From the NCBI GenBank assembly GCA_013339765.2, contig CM023457.1, positions 59,141,355 to 59,205,354 on the forward strand: a DNA stretch of 64,000 bases, written 5' to 3'. How positions within the stretch are numbered: position 1 is the first letter of the stretch; each line of letters starts with the position of its first letter. The DNA comes from Haemaphysalis longicornis (taxonomy: Eukaryota > Arthropoda > Arachnida > Ixodida > Ixodidae). This document shows positions 42,561-55,634 of the stretch, in pieces. The notes under the pieces were generated by a model, which made no database searches, was not told the DNA's origin, and saw nothing but the letters and a program-made list of their open reading frames with translations. A program made the translations under genes and the position numbers.

Positions 42561-43725
42561 AATTTTTTGTTTGCGTGCTTGCTCTATTACAGGTGGCTGA
42601 TGCTGAGACATATCTGCCGAGGCAGAAACATTTACCCTGTCGGACAAGCAGGCCGTTCTACATTTTGAATTTCACTTCTTTTGTCTCTCGTGGTATTGTT
42701 CGGACTCCAGGACGCAGAGGGCGCCGAAAATAACCGTGTATGCGGAACAGCCGTCCATCCGATTCTCCACTACGAATGGATATGTCTGTCCCTCCATTAC
42801 ATACATTGAATCACGGCGAGGAGCACCATTCCTCTGTTTATTATTCTTATATCACCTCAGCGTTGGTGGTCGACCACCTCCACAGACTGGATGGATCATG
42901 CTTTTTTAAATACCTTTTGGTTGATACATTCGTCTGGTTTCGGTGGCTACATATGATATGCATTGCTGCATGCTAAAGTGTGCACAGTGCCGCTGTGGCG
43001 GGTTGACTGTGCCCAACGCAACATCGACTCTTTCCCGAGTTTCTGGTCATGTTTAGGGTATTCCGTCGTTAGGTGTTTTCTTTTCAGCAACACCCAGTAT
43101 TCGGGCTGCACTAAAAGTACTGGGACGCCCAGTCATTGTGCCGTGATCTGTGTTTTCATAGATGGTGCTCCCCCCGTGCTTCGCTTAAATTTTGGTGAAA
43201 TACGAAAATATTTTACAGCGAAGCCCCCAGGTTCTCGCGGTGGTGTGGACGCCTTACTTGGGGCCGCAGCATATCTCCGATAAGGGCATTCATTGCAAGG
43301 TACGTACGTACTATGGGTGCCTTTCGCTTCGTTCGTTCTGTTCATTTACGTGCTCTTCCAATGGAGTTAAAATTTTCTGCCACAGCGGACGTCTCCTTCA
43401 GCATCAGCAGCATGCAAACAAAAACAAATTAGACACTCCAATATGAACGCCTCATCCTTCACAGACTCGTGGGACAGTTGGCTTTGCCACAAGGCGTTTT
43501 TGAGGATGCAGAACAGGAATGGGCGGTACCCTAACTACGCTTGCTGTAAATTACTTGAGCGCTCGTCACCTTGCTCAATGTCCTTTGTTTCTTCCCCGGC
43601 CCAGCGCCCCCTTGAGTCATGAACACGCAGCCCATATCAAGGGTTTGGTATGCATACTTACATTTGCTTGTAAGCGGCGCTATAGTCACCATGGCCTAGT
43701 AAGTATGGCTGCATTAAATCTGGAG

Positions 43726-45300
43726 CGAAAATTGTTTCCGACCTCAGTGGCGTTACAAGATCACATCTTTCTTACCAAACGCAAGAATTTGAGCACACAA
43801 GTTTGTGCCCGTACGACCAAAACTCTGAATCCATATGAATTCTCAGTCCGTGGAGTCCCGAGTCCATTCGAGCTCTGTCCGTCCGTCCGTCCGTTCAGTC
43901 TTGCTTGCTTTATTTATTTTACTCATTGCACAAAACAGTGGGGCTTAAACGAACGCAAGAGCCAACAGAGGTCAAGCTCCATGCGCATCTTGTAGTTCGC
44001 GGGACAAACAGCTCTGAAGTGGAGAAGGGCCCACCGCTCTTGGCACACAGAAACAAGCCCACCGAACACTTCCCCTTGCCGCCCCCCCAGCGCTCACCTC
44101 TTTCTTTTAACAGCTATGCTTTTGAGCTGTTTGGCCCCTAAAATATCACTTAACCGTTGGACAGAAGCAAGCGAACCACCACCCTCTCCTACCCTTAAAA
44201 GAAGCTCCATCCCGAGGAAAAGGCAAGATAAGCATCCTTGGTGACCTCACCAGTTGCTTGTCCCGAGTCAAGTCGCTAAAAAGTGACAGAGAGCAAATTC
44301 CAATCATGAACTTTCTACAAGACATTTTTGAGGATCAGGCGCCACCCTATAAGATGATGCGCGTCGCAAATGCAGCTGCCTCAGCACGTAACTTGAGCCC
44401 AAAGTGATTCATGAAAATGAACAGCTAACTTCCAAAGCTGCCTCCCAGCTGACGCAAACACTCGCCCAACAATCACGCAAGTTACCTAATGCAGGTAACT
44501 AACGATAAACGAACGTGTGTGCCTAATCTTTGCGGCTGCAGCCCTAGTACAATCGTATTGTGGTGGAAACCTGAAATAGATTGAAAAAAAAAAAAAAAAT
44601 CGCATCCCGCCAACGCAACATACAAACTGAGAACTGTATACAGTAGCCGACCATGTTTTCGGACTCTGAAAATTTGGACTTGCTGGATATTTTGGACTTT
44701 CTCGAGGAGTTGCCAATAGTCCCATAGGAGTAATGACTCGCGGATTTTTGAGACTGCTATTTTATTCTCACTATTTTTCGCCCCCCTCCAGGTCTGAAAA
44801 ATCGGTCGGCTACTGTAACTACCATCAGAAGCCATGGTAGCATTACTCAATTTTGTTAGACTGCTGTGCTTGTACAGGGTGTCAAGTAAGGCGTGCCTTC
44901 GCTCACAATCACAACAGCATTCTGGGTTACAAAATCATTTGTGGTGAATAGTGACCTCATTCACTTGGAATAGCCCCAAGATCAGTAGCTAGCCAAGGGC
45001 TATGCAATAACCTGATTGGCTAATTTGAACCGATGGATTTACTTCGTTTTTCATTTGAAATCCTATGTCCCCAAAATCCAAATGCCCCCAGACTGTGGTG
45101 TATATTCCCGTCGAAGCAAATTCACTGAGGCCCATACCTACACAAACGCCGGCTCAGTACTCACAGTTTAACACGGACTCAGCATCGCACAGTCTCAAAA
45201 AAGCAGTCTCATGCAGCCTCACTTGGACTCAGACTCAGACTCACCAGACTGCCTTCAGGGCAGTCAAGGAGGCAGCAGACGGCATACAGAGACTCCACAA
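43726..45300. other. no recognisable gene
   Basis: AT-leaning. An A-run lies at 44584-44599. An ACTCA-rich stretch at 45115-45260 resembles the minisatellite at 40760. No domain or gene structure seen. Confidence 0.45.
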
Positions 45301-48300
45301 GTATACAAAGAGCTTAAAATAGCTGTTTCTTTTTATTCAATGCTTTTTGCGCTTTTTTTTCGTACACAGAAAAAGAGAAACAAACAACCAAACAAACAAA
45401 CAAACAGCGATGGCAGAGTGAGACAGGGAGAGCACACTCGTAATACAATCTGTCAGGCGCAGACAGCTTTTTTTTCCTCCCTTTGCACCAAAACTGGAAG
45501 AACAGACAACTCGCCCACAAAGACCGTTGCTCCACGCAAGAAACTTTCCCCAAACAGTGACCGCCTCCTCGCACTAAGCTGACCGAAAACAGAAGAGGCT
45601 ATTTGTCCATCATAATGTTCTTCATTTATACAAAAATGAAAACAAAATGTGCCATTGCCAGCATTTAATGCACTGACAAAAAAGAAAAAAAAAAGAATAT
45701 GCAACGGAGCAAAACGGGGGAGGCTGATGTGTACAGGGGGTGTAAAAGTACAGGGCTAGGGATGAGGAGATAGAAAGATAGAGAGAGAAAGAGAGCTGAG
45801 ATTTATTTATATTATTTATATATGTATATATATATTAATGACACCACGCGAAATTGTTTTCCTTTGTGAGCTCGCTTCCGTCCGTCCCATCGCCATTGAT
45901 TCGCGCGGTTCTGTCCACTTCCTCAATTGTGTAGGCATACATATTTATATATGTCATAATAGACCAACTCGAGTGCTTAAGAAAGCCTTGTTTCTTAGCT
46001 CGAGGGAGATGATAGTCGTGACGGTTGCAATGAATGCGCAATGAAAAAAAAAAGGAACCAGTATAATTAGACACAGCAGTCAGAAGTGGTGTAGAAACGC
46101 ACGCATGTGAAAATGGTGGGCACCAAAAATTAAAAAAAAAAAAAAAAACCCTGCGAGGATGTGAGATTTGTATGTACAAAAGAAACAGAATGCAATAGGG
46201 ACATGAAAATCGGAGAGCATGAGCGAAAGATGCCATTGTAGAAGAAGACACTCTGCGCCACGAAAACCACCGTCAATTCACTACAGTCACCATCAAAAGA
46301 AAGGGTCCCAGGCCACACCTGCATGCGACCACCGCCATCGAAAGGTTGCTTCTTTCCCCGCCCTTGCGTCGCTTGGAAATGCATTTCTTTATACACAGAA
46401 TAACAACGCACCCATGTATGTACACTGCGCCACTTGGCAGTTCCTCGTCAACAAGTGCAGTAGCCAACGCCAGCGCCAAATCGTGGTGTCACGATCGTCG
46501 AACGCATCTGTCGGAGCCCGCCGCGTCAGTAACGAAGAAAGGAAATCAATAATGGTGATTAAACAGGTTGAAATCACGACCACCTCACTACCAAGCTTGT
46601 TCCAGCAATGACATATTGGCTGCCAACTGTGACGCTTACTGCGCTTCATTCGCACCTACAGTGTTTGGACCCTGGAAGCAATGAGAGGCAATTTTTTTCA
46701 GACATTTTGTTGCAGGCGCTCGGTAGGTCTGTGCTCATCAAAGGTTCGACAAAGCGAGGTGTCCGGCTTACAGCAACAAGTCCTATAAGTCGACCAAAAC
46801 CCGAACTGAGTGAGCTTTCTAAATGTGCGATCACTAATGAACGCTTCGACGACATTTAGAAGCCTATTGGCGTATTATTGAACGTTTTCTTCTTACATAG
46901 CTTTAATTTGAATCTGTATTCTCGCTGTATTGCAGGGCTCGAGTCAACAACTCACAGCAGTACCCAAACAGATTTTTATCACGATACTGCGCAGAATTGA
47001 TGCTAAGCCTAATGGGGGTGTCATTAGCGTTGCCCGAATGCATAGCACTGCTCGCAAATGCGGCGACAACACGCTGCATGGTCAACAAACTCATAAAAAA
47101 AAAAAGCAGCGATGCAGTGCACTGTTTTTTTTACTTTTTAATTGTCCAATCATTTGTCAATACTGCCACTCAGTTTTGTAGATGTGGACTTGTCAGGTTA
47201 ATACTGCAGGAAATTGCAACGCTCAAACTTACGCAGCTATTTTCGTTAAATGGAAGAACGCAAATGTATGAATAAAATTTTGAATAAATTGAATAAACGG
47301 AGTCATTTTTATGTGCAGATATCCTCCATTTCTTTTGTTCAAGTGAGCGAAAAATTATGTACAGCTATTGCTTTAGTGCAGCCCACTTTAAACTTGTAAG
47401 CCACGATGTTACAGTTCGTTTGCCCTCTGAAACCGAAGGAAAAAAACAAAAAACAAAAGAAAGCCTGAAGATGAGCATAACATGGGATGACCTTATAAAC
47501 TTGCTAATTTGCAGTTACATTTCAGTGTTTGCAGGACAAAATTGAATTTGAGCTTGAGCTTGCCACACAACCTTCAGATGCTTTGAAGTGCTTTGTTTTG
47601 TTAAAGTGCTTTGATTTTGATTGGCACCTAAAATTTAAAACGCCAATCTACACAGAAATGCAAGCAATCGTCAGATAAGAAACCATATTTTGTCTCGCAT
47701 AAAGTGCTTTGTTTTTGATTGGCACCTAAAATTTAATATGCCAATCTACAGAAGAAATGGGAGCCATCGTCAGATAAGAAACCATATCTTGTCTCGCATA
47801 ATCTTCCGACACAACGCAGCGAACATTCAAGCAACATGCATGAGATTTCTGAATGTGCGATGAGATTTCTAACTCTAGCATAAATAAATATAAAAACAAG
47901 GTTGAGAAAACTGAGCCATATCTGAAATGTCCAAATTTACTAGTAAAAAAAAATTTAACACGTTCTTTAGGCTGTAAAGAAAAAAAAGAATAACTGCCTA
48001 TGTTTCGCACTGAGGCAAACATTGCATTCAAGACAGGTGCTTATGCTCTGACAGTTATATATTACCTGCGACTTAGAACAGCCAAGGTAGGGGAGTTATC
48101 TAATTGGCCTTTTTATTAAAAAAAAAGAAAAGGAATGACTTGTAATGGTGCTGGGCAGTGATGGTAGGAGCACAGAAGTTTGACATTTACAGCAACAGCG
48201 AGTTAAAATCTATTCTTGTAGATCATGACTTCAGATAGCAGCATCTCATTACGCAACTTATCTATTTCTTTTTATCAGTGCACCGAAAAGTAAGCAAACG

Positions 48301-51280
48301 ATAACTCTCCTGCAAGCAGACCTAGGTTGAAAAAACACATACTTCCCAATTTGGGTCGGGCAACTTTATGGTATAAAAAATTTTCAAGCCATAATTTCAT
48401 AATATTCCACACAAATAGAAAAAAACATACAAAGCAATGACCATCCAAACCATGACTACGTAACGTTACCGAGTGGCGTCAATAATCAAACAACAGCACC
48501 CCAGAATACAGCTGTTGGAAAATAACATTTAAATAAAAAAAGAAGAGAAAATGGAGAACACAGACGTTAAAACTCAGAGATTCGGCGTAAAAATTTGACA
48601 TTCCGTTTCACAACCCAACACCAGAGGCTCTCAGTTTCTTTCATCATTTGACTAAAAATCAGCAAAACCGTATCAAATTCTAAAAAAAAAATGCTTCCCC
48701 TAAATTATATAACGTCATATGTTCAATAAGTACGAATGTGTCCAAGACTCCCCTCAACCTTCTTTTTTGGTAACTTACTATTGGCAAACCAACCACTGCT
48801 CATGACACTAAATTGGCATGAACAGCTTTCCCGAAAACTGTAGAGATAGACAACACAGTATCGCATTCACGACGTTTGCTTCGAAACTGCTGCACTCGTA
48901 AAAACAGAGGTTGAGGAAGTTGTAAAGTCCAACAATACACCAACCAAATGGTAAAGAAAATAAACGGGCAAAAAAAAAAAAAAAAAAAACCGTACACTGA
49001 AGCCAAACAGGCAGCACCCATTACGAGCGGATTTGACGCAAAAGAACAGAGTTTATCCACCAAACACCGTTCTTTCATTATCCCTTTGATGCCCAAAACT
49101 TTATTATTTTGCTTTTTTAATGATCTAATGATCTAAAAGGACTTCCGACATCCCAAATATGAAGTCAGAAAAAAAATTTGGTTCATTAGGATGGACACTA
49201 AGACACAATAGGCACTGGCTGCTTATATATCACTTGAACAAGAGAGCTACCTTGATCACCACAATTAATGGTTCAAGTGAAGAAAATAACAAAGTTTGTA
49301 TCTCTGCCACTTGTAATAACAACGAAGTTGCACAATTTCAGTTACCTGTCACTACCCCATGCGCCACCCGGGTTTGATGCGAGTTGACGCGCGTAAACAA
49401 TATTTTTTTTTTAGCGCATGGAAGTACATGCTACCCTGCCCTAATTTTTGAAAATCCTGGATCCTTTGTCTGTCGATAGACGGTGTTAAAAGTCGAAAAA
49501 AAAAAAAAACCCACAATGTACAACAGAAAAAAAAAATTGTTTGAGCTGTTGCTCCAGAGGAACACTGGGAATCAAAGGGTTAAGGCAAAACAACCATATT
49601 GCCACTTTGGCCAACCTTGTTCAAATAAAAAAAGGAGGAAGGGGGTCTACTTAATTAATTTGATGGTGGGCTTGAAAGAGCTGTTGTTTTGATGGAACAA
49701 AGGTAAGCACTTTTCGTTTTTTTCTCGAAACGTTCACTGTTCCGCACAAGACGCTAGCACCGAGCGATTCACACAAAACTAGATCAGAACCAGACAACCT
49801 CCAGTCGACCCTGTGACCTCGCAATTTCCTTCTTCAGAATGGAGTATTGCACTTAGCGGACAATAACAACGCAGACGGGAGCGTATTTAACAACGAGCGT
49901 TGCGCACGCACCGATAAATACCCCCTTTTCCTTCATCGTGATGACATCACTGTGGCGGTGACGCGGCGACCATTTCGCAGTCACTTCGAAATGCGAACAA
50001 ACGAAATGCCGCCGCTAAACGGGCGAAAACGGCCGATGCCAATCTGAATCTCTTAATAAACAACCCGAAAGCTGCAAAATTCGCAGGAGAACGCGTAGCG
50101 TCAGGATTGGCGTGCGATTTTTCGAAACTGCGTTCACCTCTCCTGACGACAGATCCTTCAGTGGCGCTTAAAAAAAAAAAAAACCTGTCCGAACGTAGAC
50201 TACAACCTAACAGCATATAACAGAATCCGAAAAAGATTCATCACAGCGAAAACGATGTACACAAAAACACCAAACTACACAAAGCCATTACGATCGTAAA
50301 AATGGGCTGAGGCTGCCCCGAGCTCCACATCATGATATAAATATCAGATCCCAGTAAGGAAAAATAATACAAAAAATGGAAAACACTAAGTGACCCAGAC
50401 GTTCAAATAGCTTGTTTCACACACACGTATCATGTCTCCCTAGCCCTCGATCATTTCCAATTAAGCCCAGCTTAATTTCTGGCTTAGCTGTTGCACTTAA
50501 ATCACTGTTAAGGACGTTCTGTAAGGAAAATTTTTGGCGTAGGCTTAAGATTTTTCTAATATGCTGCTCAATAAAATGTCTCGTAAAAAAGATACTGCTA
50601 AAGCACACGAAAAAAGTCCCCCTTGTACCAACTGCTTTTCAACTGGGAACCTGGCACTGCAAATCGATAGGTTATTCACGTGCAAAATGCAACAACTGGT
50701 GGCACTGGCGATAGCACGTTCAAAATGTCGTACATCTATTTACAACCACGGCACTGACCCTCACCCCTTCAGCTACGTTCCCGGTGATAAACAACACCAC
50801 AAAAACAAACACAGGAATAAAAAAAAGGGGGGGGAATGCGCAACGGGTGCAAGGGCCAGCGTGGGTGAGGGGTGGTGTACAGCTATGTACAGAGAAGAGC
50901 ATTCTCGCGTGAAAGAAACCACGAAAACTGTAGAGTGGGCGAAACACAAAAAAGCCCTAAACATCAGCGAAACAGTGTCCGTGACCGGGATTGGCCGATG
51001 CAGCCCTCTCGCCCAATGGGGACGACTCGGGCCACGTCCGAAAAAAAAGCCTCGGCCAGATGTGCTCTGTGGTTCTTGCGGCCGATGCTGTGTGAAATGC
51101 TGTTGTCCGATTGTCAGCTATAGCCTCGTTCCCGCCTCGCTGCTTCTAGCCACTCCAGAAACAGCTTTTGGTGGTGGCGTGGCTGCGCCAAGTGTGGTAC
51201 AATTGCTGCGACACAAGACTGAGTCTTCCAACGCCATGATAACCCATTAACAACATGTGCAGCCGGCTTCTCTCACTTCT
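45301..51280. other. AT-rich gene-poor region with many A-runs
   Basis: Six kilobases with few repeats I can name: A-runs near 46129-46147, 48970-48990, 49497-49510 and 50169-50181, plus TATA-rich simple sequence at 45800-45838. AATAAA-type hexamers occur on both strands (for example complement of TTTATT at 45331, and + strand near 47274-47293). Open frames, including 50561-51250 (+), have no domain. It could be intron or a long 3' UTR of a - strand gene; nothing proves either. Confidence 0.4.
47603..47805 (+). repeat. tandem duplication, about 101-bp unit
   Basis: GTGCTTTGATTTTGATTGGC ACCTAAAATTTAA...CAGATAAGAAACCATATTTT is repeated immediately from about 47704, with roughly 10% differences. 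Confidence 0.85.
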
Positions 51281-51282
51281 TG

Positions 51283-51341
51283 CAACGTCCCATGAACGTC
51301 CCACGAACATCCCACAGATGTCCCGCGAACGTCCCATAAAC
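51283..51341 (+). repeat. 11-bp minisatellite
   Basis: About five to six units of CGTCCCACGAA (variants CGTCCCATGAA, CATCCCACAGA, TGTCCCGCGAA). On the other strand it reads GGGACGTTCGT. Confidence 0.8.
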
Positions 51342-52735
51342 GTCTTTTTTTAAGGAGAGGTACACTTTGTGGGGGGTAGTGGTGGGAAGGGCCACTGCAG
51401 CCCCCTCTTGTTTTCGGAGCCTTTCGAGCGCTGCTTTCCCGGCTTTCGTTTGTTCCGGCTACCTGAAAGACAAAGCCGCAATGAAGATTCGCCGCCCTCT
51501 CGCACGCTAGCATGCCTGCACAACTCTTCGCGACATCGGCGACGTTTTCCGTAGGTATGGCGAGACAGCAAACAGAACACGTTCCCCAACATCCAGCCTT
51601 GGCACAAATGTTCTTGGCTCCACCACGGCAGATGCGGCGTGAGGTGGCGTCTTCAGATTTTGCCCGCCCTTGGGGTTGGCGCGCGGCACAGCTTTCGTTT
51701 CGGTACCACGACCGTCGCTCTTGAGGGCGACGCTGTCACAACCGATTGACACTCCGTATCACCTTCTGTTCTTCAATTTCCCACGGCACATCTTGTGTCT
51801 CCACCCTCTCCACTCCCCCCTTCCATGTCGGTTGCGTAAGGTGCCCAGCTTTTGGCATGCACACACGGGCGTTTGTACACGGAGCAGCGCAGAGCCGACC
51901 GGGGCACACAAGCTGTCTTGCATTCCTTGTTTTTTTTTTTTTTTCCTTCTTCCGTCGGGAAAGGGTGGGGCGACTCCGAATGCAGGTACGACAGGAACTG
52001 AGTTTGTCCGGCACGTTGCGTGTTGTACCAGCGTCGGAACGATGAGCCGAGCCTTATTTCTTGGAAATTCCCAATTCGTCAGGCACTGCTCCTTGTGGAG
52101 AGAAAAAGAAAGAAAGAGAAAAGGAAAGTTCAGGGTTAGTTTCAGCTACGAAGGAGTTGGTCCGAACATAAAACTCGAAGAAAAGTTGTGGGTGTATTCA
52201 TACACCGTTCCCAAGAAGTGATTGTCCTGCTTAAAGGGGCTGTGAAGATGACAAGGTACAACTCTGCTCAGTTCGAAAGAACTGGGTTTCGGTAACTCAC
52301 TCAGCTTCATTCCAGCCACAAAAGACATTTTTTTAACCCGAAAAAATGCAACAAGTTTTGAAAAACTCTCAAATTTCGTGCGGTAGCGATGCTATAGAGG
52401 CCAGGAGTAAACACATTAGTATGTTGACTGTGCATTAACATTCAAGTGCTGTGATCAAATAGAATTAGGGGTGCCACTACAATCACCCACTACTATTTCT
52501 TGGCGAGAGCTTAGGTTGGTGGCCACCCATCGTACAAACAAGTTCCCTTGACATCATACAGAAACCACTAGACAGTGACTGGGGAGTACCCACTGATTCA
52601 CCCGTTTTTCTTAATACCTCGATTACTTTTTCGAAGTGTACAAGAGCATTGGTGTCATTGTTATTGGGACAAAGGAGCCTTTTAATTAACCAAACTTGCA
52701 CTTTGTCATCATGGCACCTTTTAAGGCAAGGGAAG
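51342..52735. other. no recognisable gene
   Basis: CpG-richer at 51350-51770 with opposed open frames on both strands, then AT-rich with a T-run (51930-51945). No domain recognised. Confidence 0.4.
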
Positions 52736-54544
52736 ATTCCACTGCTCACTATGCTAAATGACTCAGTCCAGCATAATCGCCCACTTTGGAAGTGGAAACT
52801 CGTTCCATCATTACACTGGAGAGGAACGAGATATCACTGCTCACCTATAATAACTCGAGTGGGTGAAAGTGAGCCAGTGAAAAGTATAAGAAAGTGCTTA
52901 ATGAGCATGATTATAAGTCGACCTGTTTTTTCCAAATTTCAAAATCCGAACTGTAGGGGAGGGAGGTCGACTTACAATCGAAGCCAAAGCAAGACAAATA
53001 CCGTATCGGAGTCGTGACAGCGTGGTTTGAAGTTTGTATTGACTCTACAGCTTTGTGCATAGCATTCAGCTAATCTGCGCGCTTCTTCGGAATAGTATTC
53101 CTTTCTCCACGCACTGCACCACTGCTTCCTGACCACACTAGCGGGAAGGTTAATAGTTAACGGAACGACTCCTATTCCAATCGTAGAAGCCGCGGCCATT
53201 TCTACCAAGCCCCATCCATACCTCTCATGTTTTGTCTGTTAACCTGGAATAACAAGTATTGCAAATACTACTATGAATCAAAAAGCCCAGCAGCAAGTTT
53301 TATTAGGCGTTCTTTCCTCCATGCGACTGTACCGACACCTCTGGGGAGTGTCGACGGTTTGATTTCAGAAAAGCCGATGCCGATCTCTCACTAGGCGCCA
53401 TTTTCTTGTTTTGTGGTGTTGGCATGTTTTGCTAGTTGCACCGCCAATCACAGGCTCTTCAGGTCTGGCGATCGTTCAATGCTGCGGTCGAGAGGGCAAT
53501 TATTATATAATGCCGAAGAAACAATCAACTGCGCAGCAGGCCACAAGTTCGACGTTTCGAAACAGGTGGTACGGGAGCGGGGTGGCAGCGGGTTATGATT
53601 TTCAACTGCGACGCCAAACAAAGAGGCTTCCCGGGTCAAGGTTGGGATGCTTCCCGGATGGCTCAGTGCTGTCGTTGTGCAGTCATTTGCTAAGTGCGAG
53701 ATTTCACTCAATGACCATTTGCTGTGGAATCGAAGCAGCGATGGTGACAGCGCCACTAGCGAGGTTGGCAACACAAGTGGAGGCAATAAATTTTTTTTTG
53801 TAATTTCAAACATGTCCACGGGTACATTTTTTTTCAACCTTATGGTTTTGGGGGATGTGGAACTTACAATCCCGTCAGTACGGTGAGTGACAGCCTCAGA
53901 AAAAGCTATCCCGTGAGAAAACAAGAAAGAAAGAGGTGTCTGAAAAAAGAGCTCAGATTTTAAGCCAGAACCTCTGTACACTTAGATACCGTACCTCAAC
54001 ATCTCGAGGCTAAGTGGTTTCTTTCTCAGCAAGATGTGCGGTTGTGCATGTGTAGCCACTTGCGATAGGCCTACCCAAGTTGTACTTCTAGAAAAATTGT
54101 CAAAAAGAAAAGAAGAAAAGAAGAAGCTTTCTATCACAAAAGAAGGCTATTTGGGAGGAGAAAGTAAAGTAAAAGTAAAAGTAACACACTGGGGCTCTCA
54201 GATTTCCACTCTGACCAACCGTGGATAGTTCGGAGATTTCCCATGGCGTAGAAATTAAAAAAAAAAAAAAAAAGAACTAAAACAATTTCGGCCCCCTCTG
54301 CAGTTGAGATGCAAAGACAGAGAAAACAGCGGAGCTGGTGGTCGTCACTAGCTTTAACTTAGATTTTTCTATAGCTTTAAGGTGGGTTTGCTATAGCATC
54401 AATATGCAACTTGTCTTTTCTATACTTTAATCTCTCACTTCCTTCGCCGATGAGCCACTCCTTCTCGAGAGAGAGAGAGTTTCCTTACCATACATTTCCT
54501 TACCCTATTCTAGTTTCCTTATCCTACCCATCTTTTTGGTAGAG
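52736..54544 (+). mobile_element. pogo-related 1.8-kb repeat, copy 1
   Basis: Matches 56520-58341 from TGACTCAGTCCAGCATAAT to CCCATCTTTTTGGTAGA; flanks differ. Inside, 53499-53580 reads YNAEETINCAAGHKFDVSKQ and VVRERGG, resembling the helix-turn-helix of pogo/Tigger-type transposases (Y-x-A-E-x-K...N-x-A-A-x-x-F-x-V-x-x-x-x-V-R-x-W). Motifs ATAAGTCGACCTG (52915) and GGTCGACTTACAAT (52968) form an inverted pair, and GGAACTTACAATCCCGTCAG TACGGT (53860-53882) looks like a terminal repeat. Frames are broken. It is a decayed non-autonomous element or a duplicated segment containing one. Confidence 0.65.
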
Positions 54545-55305
54545 TCGGAGCTAAGCGTCAGCTTCTCATGTAAGCATTCGAACAAAAGGAACAGTCAGCT
54601 GCTAATAACCGACAACAGCGAAAAAGGAAGACCAAAACAAATTATAGGCCTTCAGGGCTGTCGGCTTTGGCAGAAGGCATCACGATTTCCGGTAATCATA
54701 TGTAAGGTAAAACAGTTTTTGCAACCTTGCCGAACGCTCGAACGCGTTTTGTCACTTTACGTTGTCAAGGCATGAAAGTTTGCCGACATGCACTATAGAC
54801 TGCAAAAACTGTAGGTTGAGTTCCAAATAACCCAGTGTGTATATACGCGCGTGCTGATAGTATACCAAGTCACGTCTTCGTTAAATTTATAGTAACACAT
54901 ATATGTTTGTTAAGACCTGGAGGGATATTTCGGAACATTTTGCACAGCCATATCTTCCCGATATTCGGATATGCGTTATAGGAAAAGCTGCACTCAAGAG
55001 GAGGAGGAGGAGTAAGGGGAGGAGGGGAAAACTTTGTTTAATAATTAAATCGATCTGGTTAGTGGGCCGGGTTCTCAGTCCAGGACAAGAGAGTAAAAGT
55101 AATTTTCTTCAAATCATAGAACGCCATCCCGAGTAGAATAGGATTTGTTCTTCGCGCCTGGAAGGGTTGAACAGCAAAGAGCTACTTGGAATCCTTCTTC
55201 GGTTTCGAGTCTTGTAATATATACAGGTATACCATTTATTACGTTAGTTAGCGAGTATATCATGCCTTCACCACCGTAATCATGTCATCATTGTTCGATT
55301 GAGAG

Positions 55306-55634
55306 CATAGGCGTGCGCACAGGGGGGCAAGGGGGGGCAGGGGGGGGCGGCCGCCCCCCCTAATCATCTGAAGGGGAGGGCCAAAGTTGCCCCATGCCTT
55401 GCCGATGTAACACAAGAAAGTAAAAATTTCTGCTCAGAAATATTTTGTATGTGTTGCAATTCCATCACCTTGAAATAAAAATTTTATAACCAGCCCTCTT
55501 TGCACTGCGTTCAGGCCGCTAGGCCTTCAGTGGGAAGAGGTCGGGAGTTGCTGTAAGGGTGAAGGGGGGGGGGGTGCAGCGGTAAGACTTTGCCCCCCCC
55601 CCCCCCCTAATCGAGAACTCTCCGCACGCCTATG
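55306..55634. mobile_element. hAT-like MITE with 8-bp TSD
   Basis: ATTGAGAG at 55298-55305 and 55635-55642 flanks 329 bases. The ends are inverted CATAGGCGTGCG (55306-55317 and 55623-55634). G-rich tracts follow the left end (55321-55350) and C-rich tracts precede the right (55594-55607). An 8-bp duplication is the hAT signature. No open frame. Confidence 0.9.

Larger units (their letters stand above)
41106..43707. repeat. long inverted repeat, arms about 280 bp, 2.0 kb apart
   Basis: The left arm 41106-41386 and right arm 43425-43707 are inverted copies at about 80% by eye. They share an exact core AAGGACATTGAGCAAGGTGA plus CGAGCG, and TTCTGCATCCTCAAA-type and CTTACTAGGC blocks. Between them are repeat units B and C and a tRNA-like sequence. 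It may be the ends of a large transposon or two opposite insertions. No TSD recognised. Confidence 0.7.

Noticed and set aside
50561..51250. 229-codon open frame
   Set aside because: Lys- and Cys-rich patches come from A-runs and GC-rich sequence; no domain or conserved spacing, in a region otherwise non-coding.
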